Positions 18,050-27,322 are shown, numbered from the stretch's first letter. The stretch is DNA of 64,000 nt from Pseudomonas caricapapayae (GCF_001400735.1 NZ_LJPW01000038.1:1-64000), one strand, 5' to 3'. Notes: generated by a model not told the origin, from the letters alone. Made by a program: numbers and translations.

Positions 18050-20233
18050 ATGAATACGAAGTCCACTACACCGGCAGAAGACAAGTCGGCCCAGCAAGAC
18101 AATCCAGGCAATACCCCGTCTCGCATTCGTGAAGGACTTCCCTTTCCGCTCGGTGCCAGCTGGGATGGCCTGGGTGTCAACTTCGCACTGTTTTCGGCCA
18201 ATGCGACCAAGGTAGAACTGTGCCTGTTCGACTCGACCGGTGAAATAGAACTTGAACGCATCGAACTTCCGGAATACACCGACGAGACGTACCACGGCTA
18301 TTTGCCGGACGCCCACCCGGGGCTGATCTACGGTTACCGCGTTTACGGTCCTTACGACCCGAAGAACGGTCACCGCTTCAATCACAACAAGCTGCTGATC
18401 GACCCCTATGCCAAGCAGCTGGTTGGCGAACTGAAGTGGTCGGAGGCATTGTTCGGTTACACCATCGGTCACCCTGACGGCGACCTGAGCTTCGACGAGC
18501 GCGACAGTGCGCCGTTCGTACCAAAAAGCAAAGTGATCGACGAAGCTTACACCTGGGGCCGTGATCAACGCGTTGGCACGCCGTGGGACAAGACGATTTT
18601 CTATGAAACCCATGTGCGCGGCATCACCATGCGCCACCCTGAGGTTGCGGAGGAACTGCGCGGTACGTTTGCCGGTCTCGGATCAGCTCCGGTAGTCGAT
18701 CACATTCGCAAGCTGGGCGTGACCTCTGTCGAGCTGCTGCCGATTCATGCGTTCGTCAACGATCAACACCTGCTGCAAAAAGGCATGACCAACTACTGGG
18801 GCTACAACAGCATTGCGTTTTTCGCTCCAGACCCGCGTTACCTGGCAAGCGGCAAGATTGCCGAATTCAAGGAAATGGTTGCGCACCTGCATCATGCCGG
18901 GCTGGAGGTCATCCTCGATGTGGTCTACAACCACACTGCCGAAGGCAACGAGCTGGGCCCTACCCTGTCCATGCGCGGTATCGACAATGCCTCCTATTAC
19001 AGGCTGATGCCGGACGACAAGCGCTACTACATCAACGACTCGGGCACCGGCAACACCCTCGACCTGAGCCATCCATGCGTACTGCAGATGGTCACTGACT
19101 CCCTGCGTTACTGGGCTTCGGAAATGCACGTCGACGGCTTCCGCTTCGACCTGGCAACTATTCTCGGCCGCTACCATGACGGGTTTGACGAACGCCACAG
19201 CTTCCTGGTGGCCTGCCGTCAGGATCCGGTGCTGCGTCAGGTGAAACTGGTTGCAGAGCCTTGGGATTGTGGCCCGGGCGGCTATCAGGTCGGTGGCTTC
19301 CCACCGGGCTGGATGGAGTGGAACGACAAGTTCCGTGACACCGTACGGGCATTCTGGAAAGGCGACGAAGGTCAGTTGGCAGACTTCGCTGCTCGCATGA
19401 CTGCCTCGGGCAACATGTTCAACCAGCGCGGCCGCCGTCCACAGGCGTCGGTGAACTTCATTACTGCGCATGACGGTTTCACGCTGCACGACCTGGTGTC
19501 GTACAACGACAAGCACAACGAGGCCAACGACGAAAACAATCAGGACGGCAGCAATAACAACCTGTCCTGGAACCACGGCGTCGAAGGCCCGACCGAAGAT
19601 CCGGAAATCAACAGCCTTCGTCTGCGTCAGATGCGTAATTTCTTCGCCACATTGCTGCTGGCACAAGGCACGCCGATGATCGTGGCCGGTGACGAGTTCG
19701 CACGTACTCAGCATGGCAACAACAATGCCTACTGCCAGGACAGTGAAATTGGCTGGATCAACTGGGATCTGGACGAGGACGGCGCAGCGTTGCTCAAATT
19801 CGTGACCCGCGTGATCAAGCTGCGTCAGACTTACCCGATTCTGCGTCGCAGTCGCTTTCTCGTAGGTGATTACAACGAAGAAATCGGCGTCAAGGACGTT
19901 ACCTGGCTTGCTCCGGATGGCAACGAGATGAGTGTCGAGCAATGGCACGATGCCAATGGCCGTTGCCTGGGCATGCTGATGGATGGCCGCGCGCAGGAAA
20001 CCGGTATCCGTCGTCCAGGTGCCGACGCTACGCTGCTGCTGGTTGTCAACGCGCACCACGACGGTGTCAATTTCAAGCTGCCGGAAGTGCCTGAAGGTAC
20101 TCATTACGAATGCCTGATCGACACAAATCAGGATGATGCGCGCAGCAAGGAACACTTTGCATTTGGCTCGGAATATACCGTCACCCCCCGTTCGCTGCTG
20201 TTGTTCGAACTGAAGCGTGAAGACCAGCAATGA
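18050..20233 (+). CDS. glgX: glycogen debranching enzyme GlgX
   Basis: A 727-residue GH13 isoamylase-type enzyme that hydrolyses alpha-1,6 branches of glycogen. The start at 18050 follows AGGAAG; a further upstream start is possible but lacks a site. An N-terminal CBM48 (PFPLGASWDGLGVNFALFSA) precedes the barrel with LDVVYNHTAEGNELGPTLS, DGFRFDLA, VAEPWDCGPGGY and TAHDGFTLHDLVSYNDKHN. It would supply linear chains for TreY. The last codon overlaps the next gene by 4 bases (ATGA), which ties the following four-gene cluster to the same transcript. Confidence 0.95.
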   Translation: MNTKSTTPAEDKSAQQDNPGNTPSRIREGLPFPLGASWDGLGVNFALFSANATKVELCLFDSTGEIELERIELPEYTDETYHGYLPDAHPGLIYGYRVYGPYDPKNGHRFNHNKLLIDPYAKQLVGELKWSEALFGYTIGHPDGDLSFDERDSAPFVPKSKVIDEAYTWGRDQRVGTPWDKTIFYETHVRGITMRHPEVAEELRGTFAGLGSAPVVDHIRKLGVTSVELLPIHAFVNDQHLLQKGMTNYWGYNSIAFFAPDPRYLASGKIAEFKEMVAHLHHAGLEVILDVVYNHTAEGNELGPTLSMRGIDNASYYRLMPDDKRYYINDSGTGNTLDLSHPCVLQMVTDSLRYWASEMHVDGFRFDLATILGRYHDGFDERHSFLVACRQDPVLRQVKLVAEPWDCGPGGYQVGGFPPGWMEWNDKFRDTVRAFWKGDEGQLADFAARMTASGNMFNQRGRRPQASVNFITAHDGFTLHDLVSYNDKHNEANDENNQDGSNNNLSWNHGVEGPTEDPEINSLRLRQMRNFFATLLLAQGTPMIVAGDEFARTQHGNNNAYCQDSEIGWINWDLDEDGAALLKFVTRVIKLRQTYPILRRSRFLVGDYNEEIGVKDVTWLAPDGNEMSVEQWHDANGRCLGMLMDGRAQETGIRRPGADATLLLVVNAHHDGVNFKLPEVPEGTHYECLIDTNQDDARSKEHFAFGSEYTVTPRSLLLFELKREDQQ

Positions 20234-21243
20234 TTGATGCCTTGAGTGAGTTCCTCGACTGGCGCAAGCACGGTTATGCCGATACGCGTGCGCTGGGCGA
20301 GTGCTTGCAGGCATTGGTCAACGAGGGTCTGGATCAACTTCCCCTGCCTGCCAGCGGTCAGACACTTGAGCGCTGGCGGGCGCTGGCCTGCGTTGCAGGC
20401 CACGATCTGGGGTTGTGCAAGTTATACGAGGGGCACACCGACGCCTTGGCGATCATGGCGGAGCTGGGTGCCCCGCCACCCGAACAATTCAGCACCTGGG
20501 GCATGTGGGCGGCAGAGCCACCACAGGCACGGGTGAGTATCAGCGGTTCCGGCGATTCGCTTCGCCTGAACGGCCGCAAGGCATGGTGCTCCGGTGCTAC
20601 GGCGCTGAGCCATGCATTGATCACCGCATGGGACGAGGAACAACGCCAGCAACTGGTCGCAGTACGCCTAGATCAACCCGGCGTGCATATGACCGGCGAT
20701 GGCTGGCGCGCAGTGGGCATGGGTGCCACCGGCAGTATCGACGTGATGTTCGAGCGCGCCACCGCCCAGATTGTCGGAGCGCCCGGTGGCTACCTGGAAC
20801 GCCCCGGTTTCTGGCAGGGCGGCATTGGCATCGCGGCCTGCTGGTACGGCGCCTCGCGCTCGATCGCTCAGCGCTTGCTGGCACAGGTCGGCAAACGCGA
20901 AGAGCCGCACGCCCTTGCGCACCTGGGTGCGGTGGATGTATCGCTGCAGGCCGCGATCGACGTACTGCGCGCGGCCGCGGCTCATCTGGACCAGGCACCG
21001 ACTGAAAATGCCGAAGTGCTTGCCAGACGCTGTCGCGCTTATGTAGAGCAAGCCGCCGAGCTGGTGATTCAACATGTAGGCCGCGCTGTCGGTGCCGGTC
21101 CTTATTGCAAAGACCCCCACTTTGCCCGATTGATTACCGACCTGCCGGTCTTTCTGCGCCAGAGTCATGCCGAACAGGACCTTGCTGCATTGGGTCAATT
21201 GACGGGTAAACGGCTACCTCCTGCACGGACGTGGTCACTGTGA
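20230..21243 (+). CDS. acyl-CoA dehydrogenase-like flavoprotein
   Basis: A 337-residue protein with the three-part acyl-CoA dehydrogenase layout: helical N-domain, a beta domain (WAAEPPQARVSISGSGDSL and LRLNGRKAWCSGA, around residues 92-120) and a C-terminal helical bundle. It is shorter than classical 380-residue enzymes and I cannot place the usual catalytic Glu, so it may be a diverged dehydrogenase or a flavin monooxygenase-like member. The start overlaps the glgX stop. It is followed by PIG-L, methyltransferase and glycosyltransferase genes, which points to oxidation of a sugar- or lipid-linked intermediate rather than fatty acid catabolism. Confidence 0.82.
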   Translation: MIDALSEFLDWRKHGYADTRALGECLQALVNEGLDQLPLPASGQTLERWRALACVAGHDLGLCKLYEGHTDALAIMAELGAPPPEQFSTWGMWAAEPPQARVSISGSGDSLRLNGRKAWCSGATALSHALITAWDEEQRQQLVAVRLDQPGVHMTGDGWRAVGMGATGSIDVMFERATAQIVGAPGGYLERPGFWQGGIGIAACWYGASRSIAQRLLAQVGKREEPHALAHLGAVDVSLQAAIDVLRAAAAHLDQAPTENAEVLARRCRAYVEQAAELVIQHVGRAVGAGPYCKDPHFARLITDLPVFLRQSHAEQDLAALGQLTGKRLPPARTWSL

Positions 21244-21255
21244 GAGCGCCCCCCT

Positions 21256-22029
21256 ATGAGTGAAGGCTTTGTAGTGAGCGAAGACGAGTCGGGTCAGGGT
21301 ACGCCTCTGGCTACGTGGAACGCTTCCGCCAGGCTGCGCAGCGTGCCCGCGATTACCGCAGACCTGCTGGTGCCGACCAATTGCAGGGCGGTCATCATCG
21401 CTCCGCACCCCGATGACGAAGTGCTGGCCTGCGGCGGCCTGATGAGCCAGCTGGCGCAGCTGGAACGCAACCTGCTGCTGATCTCGGTTACCGACGGCAC
21501 TGCCAGCCACCCGGGCTCCACGCTGTGGCCCGTCGATAGATTAGCTGAAACCCGCCCCCAGGAGAGCGCCGAAGCTCTGGACCGGCTCGAGATCCCTCGC
21601 GCACGCCTTGAGTGGCTGCGTTGCGGCTTGCAGGATGGTGCCGTTGCCGGATCAGAGGAATGGCTGGTGGCGTTTCTTGAACAGCATCTCGGGCCTGCCG
21701 ACGTGGTATTTGCCACGTGGGCAGAAGATGGCCACGGTGATCATGAAGCCGTCGGCCGCGCCAGTGCAAAGGCCTGCGCAACTACCGGGGCGCAGCTTCA
21801 CGAAGTGCCGATCTGGGCCTGGCATTGGGCTGCCCCTGAAGACGAGCGTCTGCCATGGGACCGCGCACGCAAATTGTTGCTGGACCCGCTGACCCTTGCA
21901 CGTAAGCGCAATGCCGCTCAGGCGTTCGCCAGTCAGTTGCAGGGTGATCCGGCCATCGGGCTTGCGCCTATTCTGCCCGCAGCCGTTCTGGAACGGCTGC
22001 TGCAACCGTTTGAAGTGGTATTCACGTGA
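21256..22029 (+). CDS. PIG-L family deacetylase
   Basis: A 257-residue member of the LmbE/PIG-L (CE14) zinc deacetylases, which remove acetyl groups from N-acetylglucosamine-type conjugates. The metal motif is IIAPHPDDEVLACGG near residues 49-63, and the distal His cluster is DGHGDHEAVGRA. Known relatives act on GlcNAc-inositol, GlcNAc-malate or antibiotic intermediates. The gene ends in an ATGA-type overlap with the methyltransferase gene. In context it would expose a free amine that the next enzyme could methylate; this is inference. Confidence 0.9.
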   Translation: MSEGFVVSEDESGQGTPLATWNASARLRSVPAITADLLVPTNCRAVIIAPHPDDEVLACGGLMSQLAQLERNLLLISVTDGTASHPGSTLWPVDRLAETRPQESAEALDRLEIPRARLEWLRCGLQDGAVAGSEEWLVAFLEQHLGPADVVFATWAEDGHGDHEAVGRASAKACATTGAQLHEVPIWAWHWAAPEDERLPWDRARKLLLDPLTLARKRNAAQAFASQLQGDPAIGLAPILPAAVLERLLQPFEVVFT

Positions 22030-22652
22030 GCGTTGACGACAGTTATTTCAATGAGCTGTTTCGCAACAGCGATGATCCGTGGGCGTTCAAGCAGCGTTGG
22101 TACGAGCGGCGCAAGCGTGCGCTGACACTTGCCGCCCTGCCCCGCGAGCGCTATCGCTCGGTATTCGAACCAGGTTGTGCCAACGGCGAACTCAGTGCCG
22201 ATCTTGCCGAACGGTGTGACGCTCTGGTGTGCTGCGACACGTCCAGCCTGGCGGTTGATCTGGCCCGCCAGCGTCTTGCAGGCGTGCCTCACGCGCAGGT
22301 GCGGCAGGCGCGCTTGCCGCAGCAATGGCCGCAGGGAAAATTCGATCTGATCGTACTCAGCGAGCTGGGTTACTACCTGGACGGCGACGATCTGCGGAGT
22401 CTTATCGAATGCGCGCTTTCGGCACTCACACCCGATGGCCAGCTGCTCGCCTGTCACTGGCGTCCCGATATCGAGGGCTGCCCGCTGAACGCGCAGGCCG
22501 TACACGACATCCTTGCCGAACACTTGAACATGTACCGGCTTTTCAGTCATCACGAACAGGATTTTCTGCTGGACCTGTGGAGTCGTGATGGAACCTCCGT
22601 AGCAGAACAGGAATTCTCCGATGATCGGCATTCTGATCCCGGTGCACAATGA
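22026..22652 (+). CDS. NodS-like SAM-dependent methyltransferase
   Basis: A 208-residue class I methyltransferase. The opening YFNELFRNSDDPWAFKQRWY segment is like NodS-family proteins, and the SAM site is FEPGCANGELSADLAERC near residues 48-65, followed by the acidic strand end VCCDTSS. NodS N-methylates the deacetylated glucosamine of Nod factors, so an N-methyltransferase acting after the PIG-L enzyme is an attractive reading but not proven. It overlaps the PIG-L gene by 4 bases and the glycosyltransferase gene by 32 bases, a strong sign of coupled translation. Confidence 0.87.
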   Translation: MSVDDSYFNELFRNSDDPWAFKQRWYERRKRALTLAALPRERYRSVFEPGCANGELSADLAERCDALVCCDTSSLAVDLARQRLAGVPHAQVRQARLPQQWPQGKFDLIVLSELGYYLDGDDLRSLIECALSALTPDGQLLACHWRPDIEGCPLNAQAVHDILAEHLNMYRLFSHHEQDFLLDLWSRDGTSVAEQEFSDDRHSDPGAQ

Positions 22653-23274
22653 AGAGCAGCTACTCGATTTGTGCCTCGAAACGATAAAGCAGGCGGCCGC
22701 GCACCCCGACCTCAAGGGCGAGCGGGTGGAAGTACTGGTGGTTCTCGACAGTTGTACCGACCGCTCGGCAGAGATCGCGCGCGCTCATGGCGTGATGGTT
22801 CTCGAGGTTTCGGCTCGCAATGTCGGACAGGCACGTGCCGAAGGGGCGGCTTTTCTCCTCGACAGAGGCGCTCGATGGCTGGCATGTACCGACGGCGACA
22901 GCACGGTGGCAAACGACTGGCTCGCCGAGCAGCTGGCGCTGGACGCCGATGCAGTGTGCGGGACGGTCATGCCCGGCGACTGGAACAAGGATATTTCCGT
23001 CGCCGCGCAGGCGGCTTACCTTCAGCATTATCAGCAACGTGACGGCCATCGGCACATTCACGGTGCCAATCTGGGCGTCAGTTCAATTGCCTATATCAGC
23101 GCAGGCGGGTTTCCGGCACTGACCTGCCACGAAGATGTGCACCTGGTCCGGCAGTTGGAATTGATCGGTGCGCGAATCGCCTGGAGTTGTCGCCCCAGAG
23201 TCACCACCAGTACCCGCCTGGACTCCAAGGCCAGAGGCGGTTTTGGTGACTTTCTGAGTTCGCTGAACGCCTGA
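22621..23274 (+). CDS. family 2 glycosyltransferase
   Basis: A 217-residue GT2 enzyme with the GT-A fold. The N-terminal strand is IGILIPVHNEEQLLDLCLE, the metal/nucleotide acidic motif is CTDGDSTV near residue 98, and the acceptor-side region is HGANLGVSSIAYISAGGFP with HEDVHLV. It has no membrane segment, so it is a soluble transferase, unlike polymer synthases. Its start lies inside the methyltransferase gene. It ends the glgX-linked cluster; a convergent hydrolase gene follows after 7 bases. Donor and acceptor are unknown. Confidence 0.88.
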   Translation: MIGILIPVHNEEQLLDLCLETIKQAAAHPDLKGERVEVLVVLDSCTDRSAEIARAHGVMVLEVSARNVGQARAEGAAFLLDRGARWLACTDGDSTVANDWLAEQLALDADAVCGTVMPGDWNKDISVAAQAAYLQHYQQRDGHRHIHGANLGVSSIAYISAGGFPALTCHEDVHLVRQLELIGARIAWSCRPRVTTSTRLDSKARGGFGDFLSSLNA

Positions 23275-23281
23275 ATGGCTC

Positions 23282-24322
23282 TTATTCATGATGGGCTGTC
23301 TGCATGCCCGAGTGGTCGGTGTCGGCAGAATTGAGCGCAGCACTGAAGAATCGCACGGCTTCTGCACTCAGGGTACGGTGGATGTCTTCGCGGTCCACTC
23401 CGTCAGGGTCATTGCACAATAAAGGTGCAGTCGAGCGCTGCTCGTCACTGCACGGTGCCATGAAGACAAAGTGCCCTGCTCCCGCCAGCAATTTATAATC
23501 CGGTGCCTGCGGCAGTTTGCGCGCCAGCGCTTCGGCATTTCGGTCGATCGCCAATAACTGGTCGTCATCCCCCGCGTACATCAGCACCGGTACGTGCACG
23601 TCACCCAATGTGTGACGGCCGAACATCAAGCTCAACGGTGCCATCAACATCAGCGCACCGACCCGTGGATCGGCCTGGGCATGAAGGTCATCCCGGTCGG
23701 CGACCAGCTCTCCCTGCGTCTTGCAGGCATCGCGGTCTGTCGGGCGTTCGAGGCAATATTGGCGAAGGCGCTGCAGGTCAGGCTGCGCACCGGCCAGAAT
23801 CAGCGCGGTTTCGCCACCGGCCGAGTAGCCGATCACACCCACCTGACGAGCATTGAGATAAGGCGCGAGCAGAGGGTCAAGCAAGGCCGTGCTGATCGCT
23901 TCGGAGATCTGCAAGGGGCGGCCATACAGATTACTCAGGCTGCCCAGCCGGCTGTGGTCGCGATCATTGTCGCCGGGATGAACCACGGCAACGACTACAA
24001 AACCCTGACGCGCCAGTGACGTGGCCAGATCGTGCAACGCCAGGGGTGTGCCGGTATTGCCATGCGACAGCAGCAGTAAAGGGAAACGGCCCATTGCAAT
24101 CGGCGCATCTTCACTGGCCTCGACACGATAGCCGTGGAGGGTGCTCCACTGATCGCTGCCGGTCGACGGGTAAAAAGCGATGGCCTGCACCGGCTGCGAA
24201 TCCAGCGGGTCGGGGAAACTCAACTCGTGATAGCCCGCGCTCCAGGCATCATCAGCTTGTGCATGCACTGCAATCAGGCTGTCGAGCAAGCAAACCAGCA
24301 TCACTGCACAAAGACGTACCAT
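23282..24322 (-). CDS. secreted alpha/beta hydrolase, dienelactone hydrolase/PAF-acetylhydrolase-like
   Basis: A 346-residue alpha/beta hydrolase. I set the start at 24322 because it yields a signal peptide (MVRLCAVMLVCLLDSLIAV then AHA) while upstream residues look non-coding. The nucleophile elbow is GYSAGGET, the acidic residue likely lies in YAGDDDQLLAI, and the His in LLAGAGHFVFM. The family includes predicted dienelactone hydrolases and platelet-activating factor acetylhydrolase-like esterases. A Cys pair (QYCLERPTDRDACK) could form a disulfide, fitting a periplasmic site. Substrate unknown. Confidence 0.83.
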   Translation of the reverse strand: MVRLCAVMLVCLLDSLIAVHAQADDAWSAGYHELSFPDPLDSQPVQAIAFYPSTGSDQWSTLHGYRVEASEDAPIAMGRFPLLLLSHGNTGTPLALHDLATSLARQGFVVVAVVHPGDNDRDHSRLGSLSNLYGRPLQISEAISTALLDPLLAPYLNARQVGVIGYSAGGETALILAGAQPDLQRLRQYCLERPTDRDACKTQGELVADRDDLHAQADPRVGALMLMAPLSLMFGRHTLGDVHVPVLMYAGDDDQLLAIDRNAEALARKLPQAPDYKLLAGAGHFVFMAPCSDEQRSTAPLLCNDPDGVDREDIHRTLSAEAVRFFSAALNSADTDHSGMQTAHHE

Positions 24323-24617
24323 GGCAAGGCCCAACCTTTGCAAATCCGGAAACTCGTCCGGACAGTCCATTAAGCGCTTGTGTCGAGCATCGTGCTCCAG
24401 CGCCCCGCTTCCACTCAGATGAGAGTGTTCAAAACAGAAATAGTGCACAAGCCGGGCCACAAACCGCGTGTTCTTTTCGGTCATGGCGAAAAGCCCCGCA
24501 ACACCTGGAATTCCGGTGCGGCGAAAGGACAGCTTAATCCCTGTAAAGCCCGATTACCTGTAAGGAAGCTGTCAAGGTCGAATACGTTCATGTCCGCACG
24601 CATTTATGCGGGGCACA

Positions 24618-24667
24618 AAAAAACTCCACAACCGGTGCAAACCGCTGCACGGGGTGTGGAGTTTTAT
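24618..24667 (-). terminator. rho-independent terminator after azoR
   Basis: AAACTCCACA (24621-24630) pairs with TGTGGAGTTT (24655-24664), with an inner CGGTGCA/TGCACGG stem. Read on the minus strand it ends in a run of T, just downstream of the azoreductase stop. Confidence 0.8.
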
Positions 24668-24682
24668 GCAGCGCCTTATCGA

Positions 24683-25291
24683 TCAGGCAGCAAACAGCTC
24701 ACTTTCGATATGTTCTTGCGCCGCTGTCATGGCGTTGGCACGAGGCTCTTCTCCGTAAGCCAGGCCGTGGGCGCGAACGAATTGCAGATCGGTGATGCCG
24801 ATAAAGGCGAACAACGTCTTGAGCAATTCTTCGTGGCCAGCGCCGGTTGGCTGGCCGACATGCAAGCCACCGGACGTGGAAACGATAATAACCTTCTTGC
24901 CGCCACACAGGCCTTCAGGGCCTGCTGCGGAATAACGGAACGTACGGCCAGCGACCAGAATCCGGTCGAACCAGGCTTTGAGCTGGGACGGAATGGTGAA
25001 GTTGTACATCGGCGCGCCGATCACCAGCACGTCGGAATCGAGAAACTGTTGCAAGGTGGCTTCGTTGCCGACGACTTCCTGCTGCTGGGCAGCATCACGT
25101 GCCTCCACCGGGGTACCCGCTGCGGCGAGGCTGGCAGCAGACAAATGCCCCAAGGCTTCACTGGCGAGATCGCGGTAGGTCACCTGGCTGTCGGCATGCG
25201 AGCTTTGAAAGGCCTGAACGACTTCATGGGTCAATTGACGCGAAGCGGAATGATCGCCGAGGATGCTGGAATCGAGGTGCAATAAATTCAT
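24683..25291 (-). CDS. azoR: FMN-dependent NADH-azoreductase
   Basis: A 202-residue flavodoxin-like quinone/azo reductase. FMN-binding landmarks are [17 protein letters not shown] at the N-terminus, the loop [17 protein letters not shown], and the STSGGLHVG loop. These enzymes reduce azo compounds and quinones with NADH by a ping-pong mechanism and probably protect against thiol or quinone stress. The start has a TAAGGAG site. A LysR gene lies immediately upstream in the same orientation, a common arrangement for its regulator, and a strong terminator follows. Confidence 0.95.
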   Translation of the reverse strand: MNLLHLDSSILGDHSASRQLTHEVVQAFQSSHADSQVTYRDLASEALGHLSAASLAAAGTPVEARDAAQQQEVVGNEATLQQFLDSDVLVIGAPMYNFTIPSQLKAWFDRILVAGRTFRYSAAGPEGLCGGKKVIIVSTSGGLHVGQPTGAGHEELLKTLFAFIGITDLQFVRAHGLAYGEEPRANAMTAAQEHIESELFAA

Positions 25292-25365
25292 AACGTAGCT
25301 CCTTAAAGAAAATCGCCACTGAGCGATGAAGTGGCGAGCATCCTATCCTTGATTGCAATAGATGA

Positions 25366-26325
25366 TTAGTGGTCTTGAATGCGACTGTTCGTTCTATTAA
25401 GAGAACAATAGAGTGAGTCGGGGCTCAAGCTCAGCTCTTTGAAGGAGGTCTCGAACACATCCAGCAGCCCTCTGACCGCGGGAAGCAGCCCACGGCGCGA
25501 AGCAAACACGGCGTGTACGATGCCGCATTTTGGCCGGTGCTGGCTGAACAGTTCGACCAGACGCCCGTCCTGCAACGCTTCGCGGACAATCAGCTCCGGC
25601 AGTTGGGCCACTCCAACCCCTTGCAAAGCGGCCTGCAGCATCATGTCCAGGTCCGAGCTAATCAATCTGGGCGTGTGGCGAATTTCAGCGTAATGGCCGG
25701 AGACCGTTTCCAGCAGCCAGCGGTGTTCATGGTTTGGAGAGGGGGTGTCGAGGCTGGGCAGCGTTGATAACGCCTCGAGTGCAGGCGTAGCGGACAGCCT
25801 GGCAGCCAGATCCGGGCGTGCGACCAGACGTTGAGCACTGTGCCCGAGCAGCTTGACCACCAGCCCGTCGTCTTCCAGCGGCGGGAAGCGTACGCGCAAG
25901 GCGATATCGATGTTCTCCGTCAACGGGTCAACGCGGCGGTTGGTACTTTCCACCTGGACCTGAACCTTCGGGTGCTCGGCCGCGAACCGGGCAATGGTCT
26001 CGTTGAAGCCCATTGCCGCCAGTGCTGGAGGACAGCTGATCGCCACCCTGCCCTGCGGCTCGGATTTGGAACGCAGAATAGCCTCTTCGGCAGCTTCGGC
26101 TTCGACCAGCATTGCCACGCAGTGAGCATAGTAATCGCGTCCACTCTCGGTCACGGCGAACGTCCGGGTCGAACGGTGAATCAGCCGCACGCCCAGACGC
26201 TCCTCGAGCCCGGCAATGCGGCGGCTCAGCTTTGACTTGGGAATCCCCAACTTGCGGCTTGCGGGCGCGAAGCCAAGGCATTCGACCACCTGGACGAAAT
26301 AAAACAGATCGTTGAGATCAAACAC
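25366..26325 (-). CDS. LysR family transcriptional regulator
   Basis: A 319-residue LysR-type regulator: winged helix-turn-helix at residues 1-60 (ECLGFAPASRKLGIPKSKLS and RRIAGLEERLGVRLI) and a periplasmic-binding-like effector domain after about residue 90. I prefer the GTG at 26325, which has a GAGGTG site 5 bases upstream; an ATG 18 bases earlier is also in frame. Homologous regulators next to azoreductases respond to quinones or electrophiles. It lies 74 bases upstream of azoR in the same direction rather than divergent, so it may be cotranscribed with or autonomously regulate that gene. Confidence 0.92.
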   Translation of the reverse strand: MFDLNDLFYFVQVVECLGFAPASRKLGIPKSKLSRRIAGLEERLGVRLIHRSTRTFAVTESGRDYYAHCVAMLVEAEAAEEAILRSKSEPQGRVAISCPPALAAMGFNETIARFAAEHPKVQVQVESTNRRVDPLTENIDIALRVRFPPLEDDGLVVKLLGHSAQRLVARPDLAARLSATPALEALSTLPSLDTPSPNHEHRWLLETVSGHYAEIRHTPRLISSDLDMMLQAALQGVGVAQLPELIVREALQDGRLVELFSQHRPKCGIVHAVFASRRGLLPAVRGLLDVFETSFKELSLSPDSLYCSLNRTNSRIQDH

Positions 26326-26404
26326 CCGGCCACCTCGCTTCAAGAGCCGAGAGTATGCAATGCCATGACAAGCGTCTCAAGACCGGCTTTCAGAGGCTGG
26401 CGGA

Positions 26405-27196
26405 TCACTCGGCAGTCAGAAACGCCAGCACCGGCGCCGTGAATGCTTCCCCGGCCTCGACACTGGACAGATGAGCCGCATGCAGTTCGATCATCTGCGA
26501 ACCCTGAATGCGCTCGACCATGAAGCGACCGTCCGCCGGGGTCGTTACCGCATCCTCAGTACCGCACACCACCAATACCGGCAATTTGATAGCGGCAATC
26601 TGCTCACGGAAATCCGCATCACGCACAGCCGCACAGTTGGCGGCGTAACCCTGTGGTGACGTGCCTGCCAACATGCCGACGACGGTGTCGACCGTAGCTG
26701 GCTCGGCCTCAGCGAATGAACGCGTGAACCAGCGCGCAACAGACGCCTCGCGCAACGCAGCCATGGCTGATTGCCCGTCACGCAGAACGGTTTCGATGCG
26801 AGGGTTCCAGACATCGGGGTTACCGATCCTGGCTGCCGTGTTGCACAGCACGACCTTGTGCAAGCGCTGTGGTGCATTGATCGCCAGCCATTGGCCGATC
26901 AGCCCCCCCATGGACAGGCCACAGAAAAAAACCTGGTCCATGTGCAGCGCATCCAGTAACGCCAGCACATCGCGACCGTTCTGCTCAATGCTGTAAGTCC
27001 CGTCACTGACCAGCGATTTACCATGACCACGCGTGTCGTAACGCAATACCTGAAAGTGATCCGTGAAGGATGGAACCTGGTTGTCCCACATATGCAGATC
27101 GGTGCCCAACGAGTTGGACAGCACCAGCACGGGCGCACCAGCCGGCCCTTCAAGCAGGTAGTTCAGTTCACCATCGGCGAGTTGCACGGCAGACAT
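26405..27196 (-). CDS. pcaD: 3-oxoadipate enol-lactonase-like hydrolase
   Basis: A 263-residue alpha/beta hydrolase matching PcaD in length and motifs: SNSLGTDLHMWDNQV and DTRGHGKS near the N-terminus, the nucleophile elbow GLSMGG, an acidic residue in CGTEDAVTTP and His in LHAAHLSS. PcaD hydrolyses 3-oxoadipate enol-lactone in the protocatechuate branch of the beta-ketoadipate pathway. I chose 27196 (MSAVQLADGELNY). No pcaB, pcaC, pcaF or pcaIJ is adjacent, so this may be a dispersed or paralogous copy; the gene symbol is given with that caution. Confidence 0.8.
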   Translation of the reverse strand: MSAVQLADGELNYLLEGPAGAPVLVLSNSLGTDLHMWDNQVPSFTDHFQVLRYDTRGHGKSLVSDGTYSIEQNGRDVLALLDALHMDQVFFCGLSMGGLIGQWLAINAPQRLHKVVLCNTAARIGNPDVWNPRIETVLRDGQSAMAALREASVARWFTRSFAEAEPATVDTVVGMLAGTSPQGYAANCAAVRDADFREQIAAIKLPVLVVCGTEDAVTTPADGRFMVERIQGSQMIELHAAHLSSVEAGEAFTAPVLAFLTAE

Positions 27197-27322
27197 TCGA
27201 GACTCCGGAATAAGGCAAACCTGCACACTAATGAGTGTCGCAGCAGCATACAATCCGCTGACCGAATATCCGTGCGGCTATCGAACAGCTTACCGTTGAC
27301 GCCGGACCGAAAGGAGCATTCC

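Noticed and set aside
18683..20314. 543-codon open frame antisense to glgX
   Set aside because: Spurious for the same reason; Val/His-rich product with no recognisable fold.
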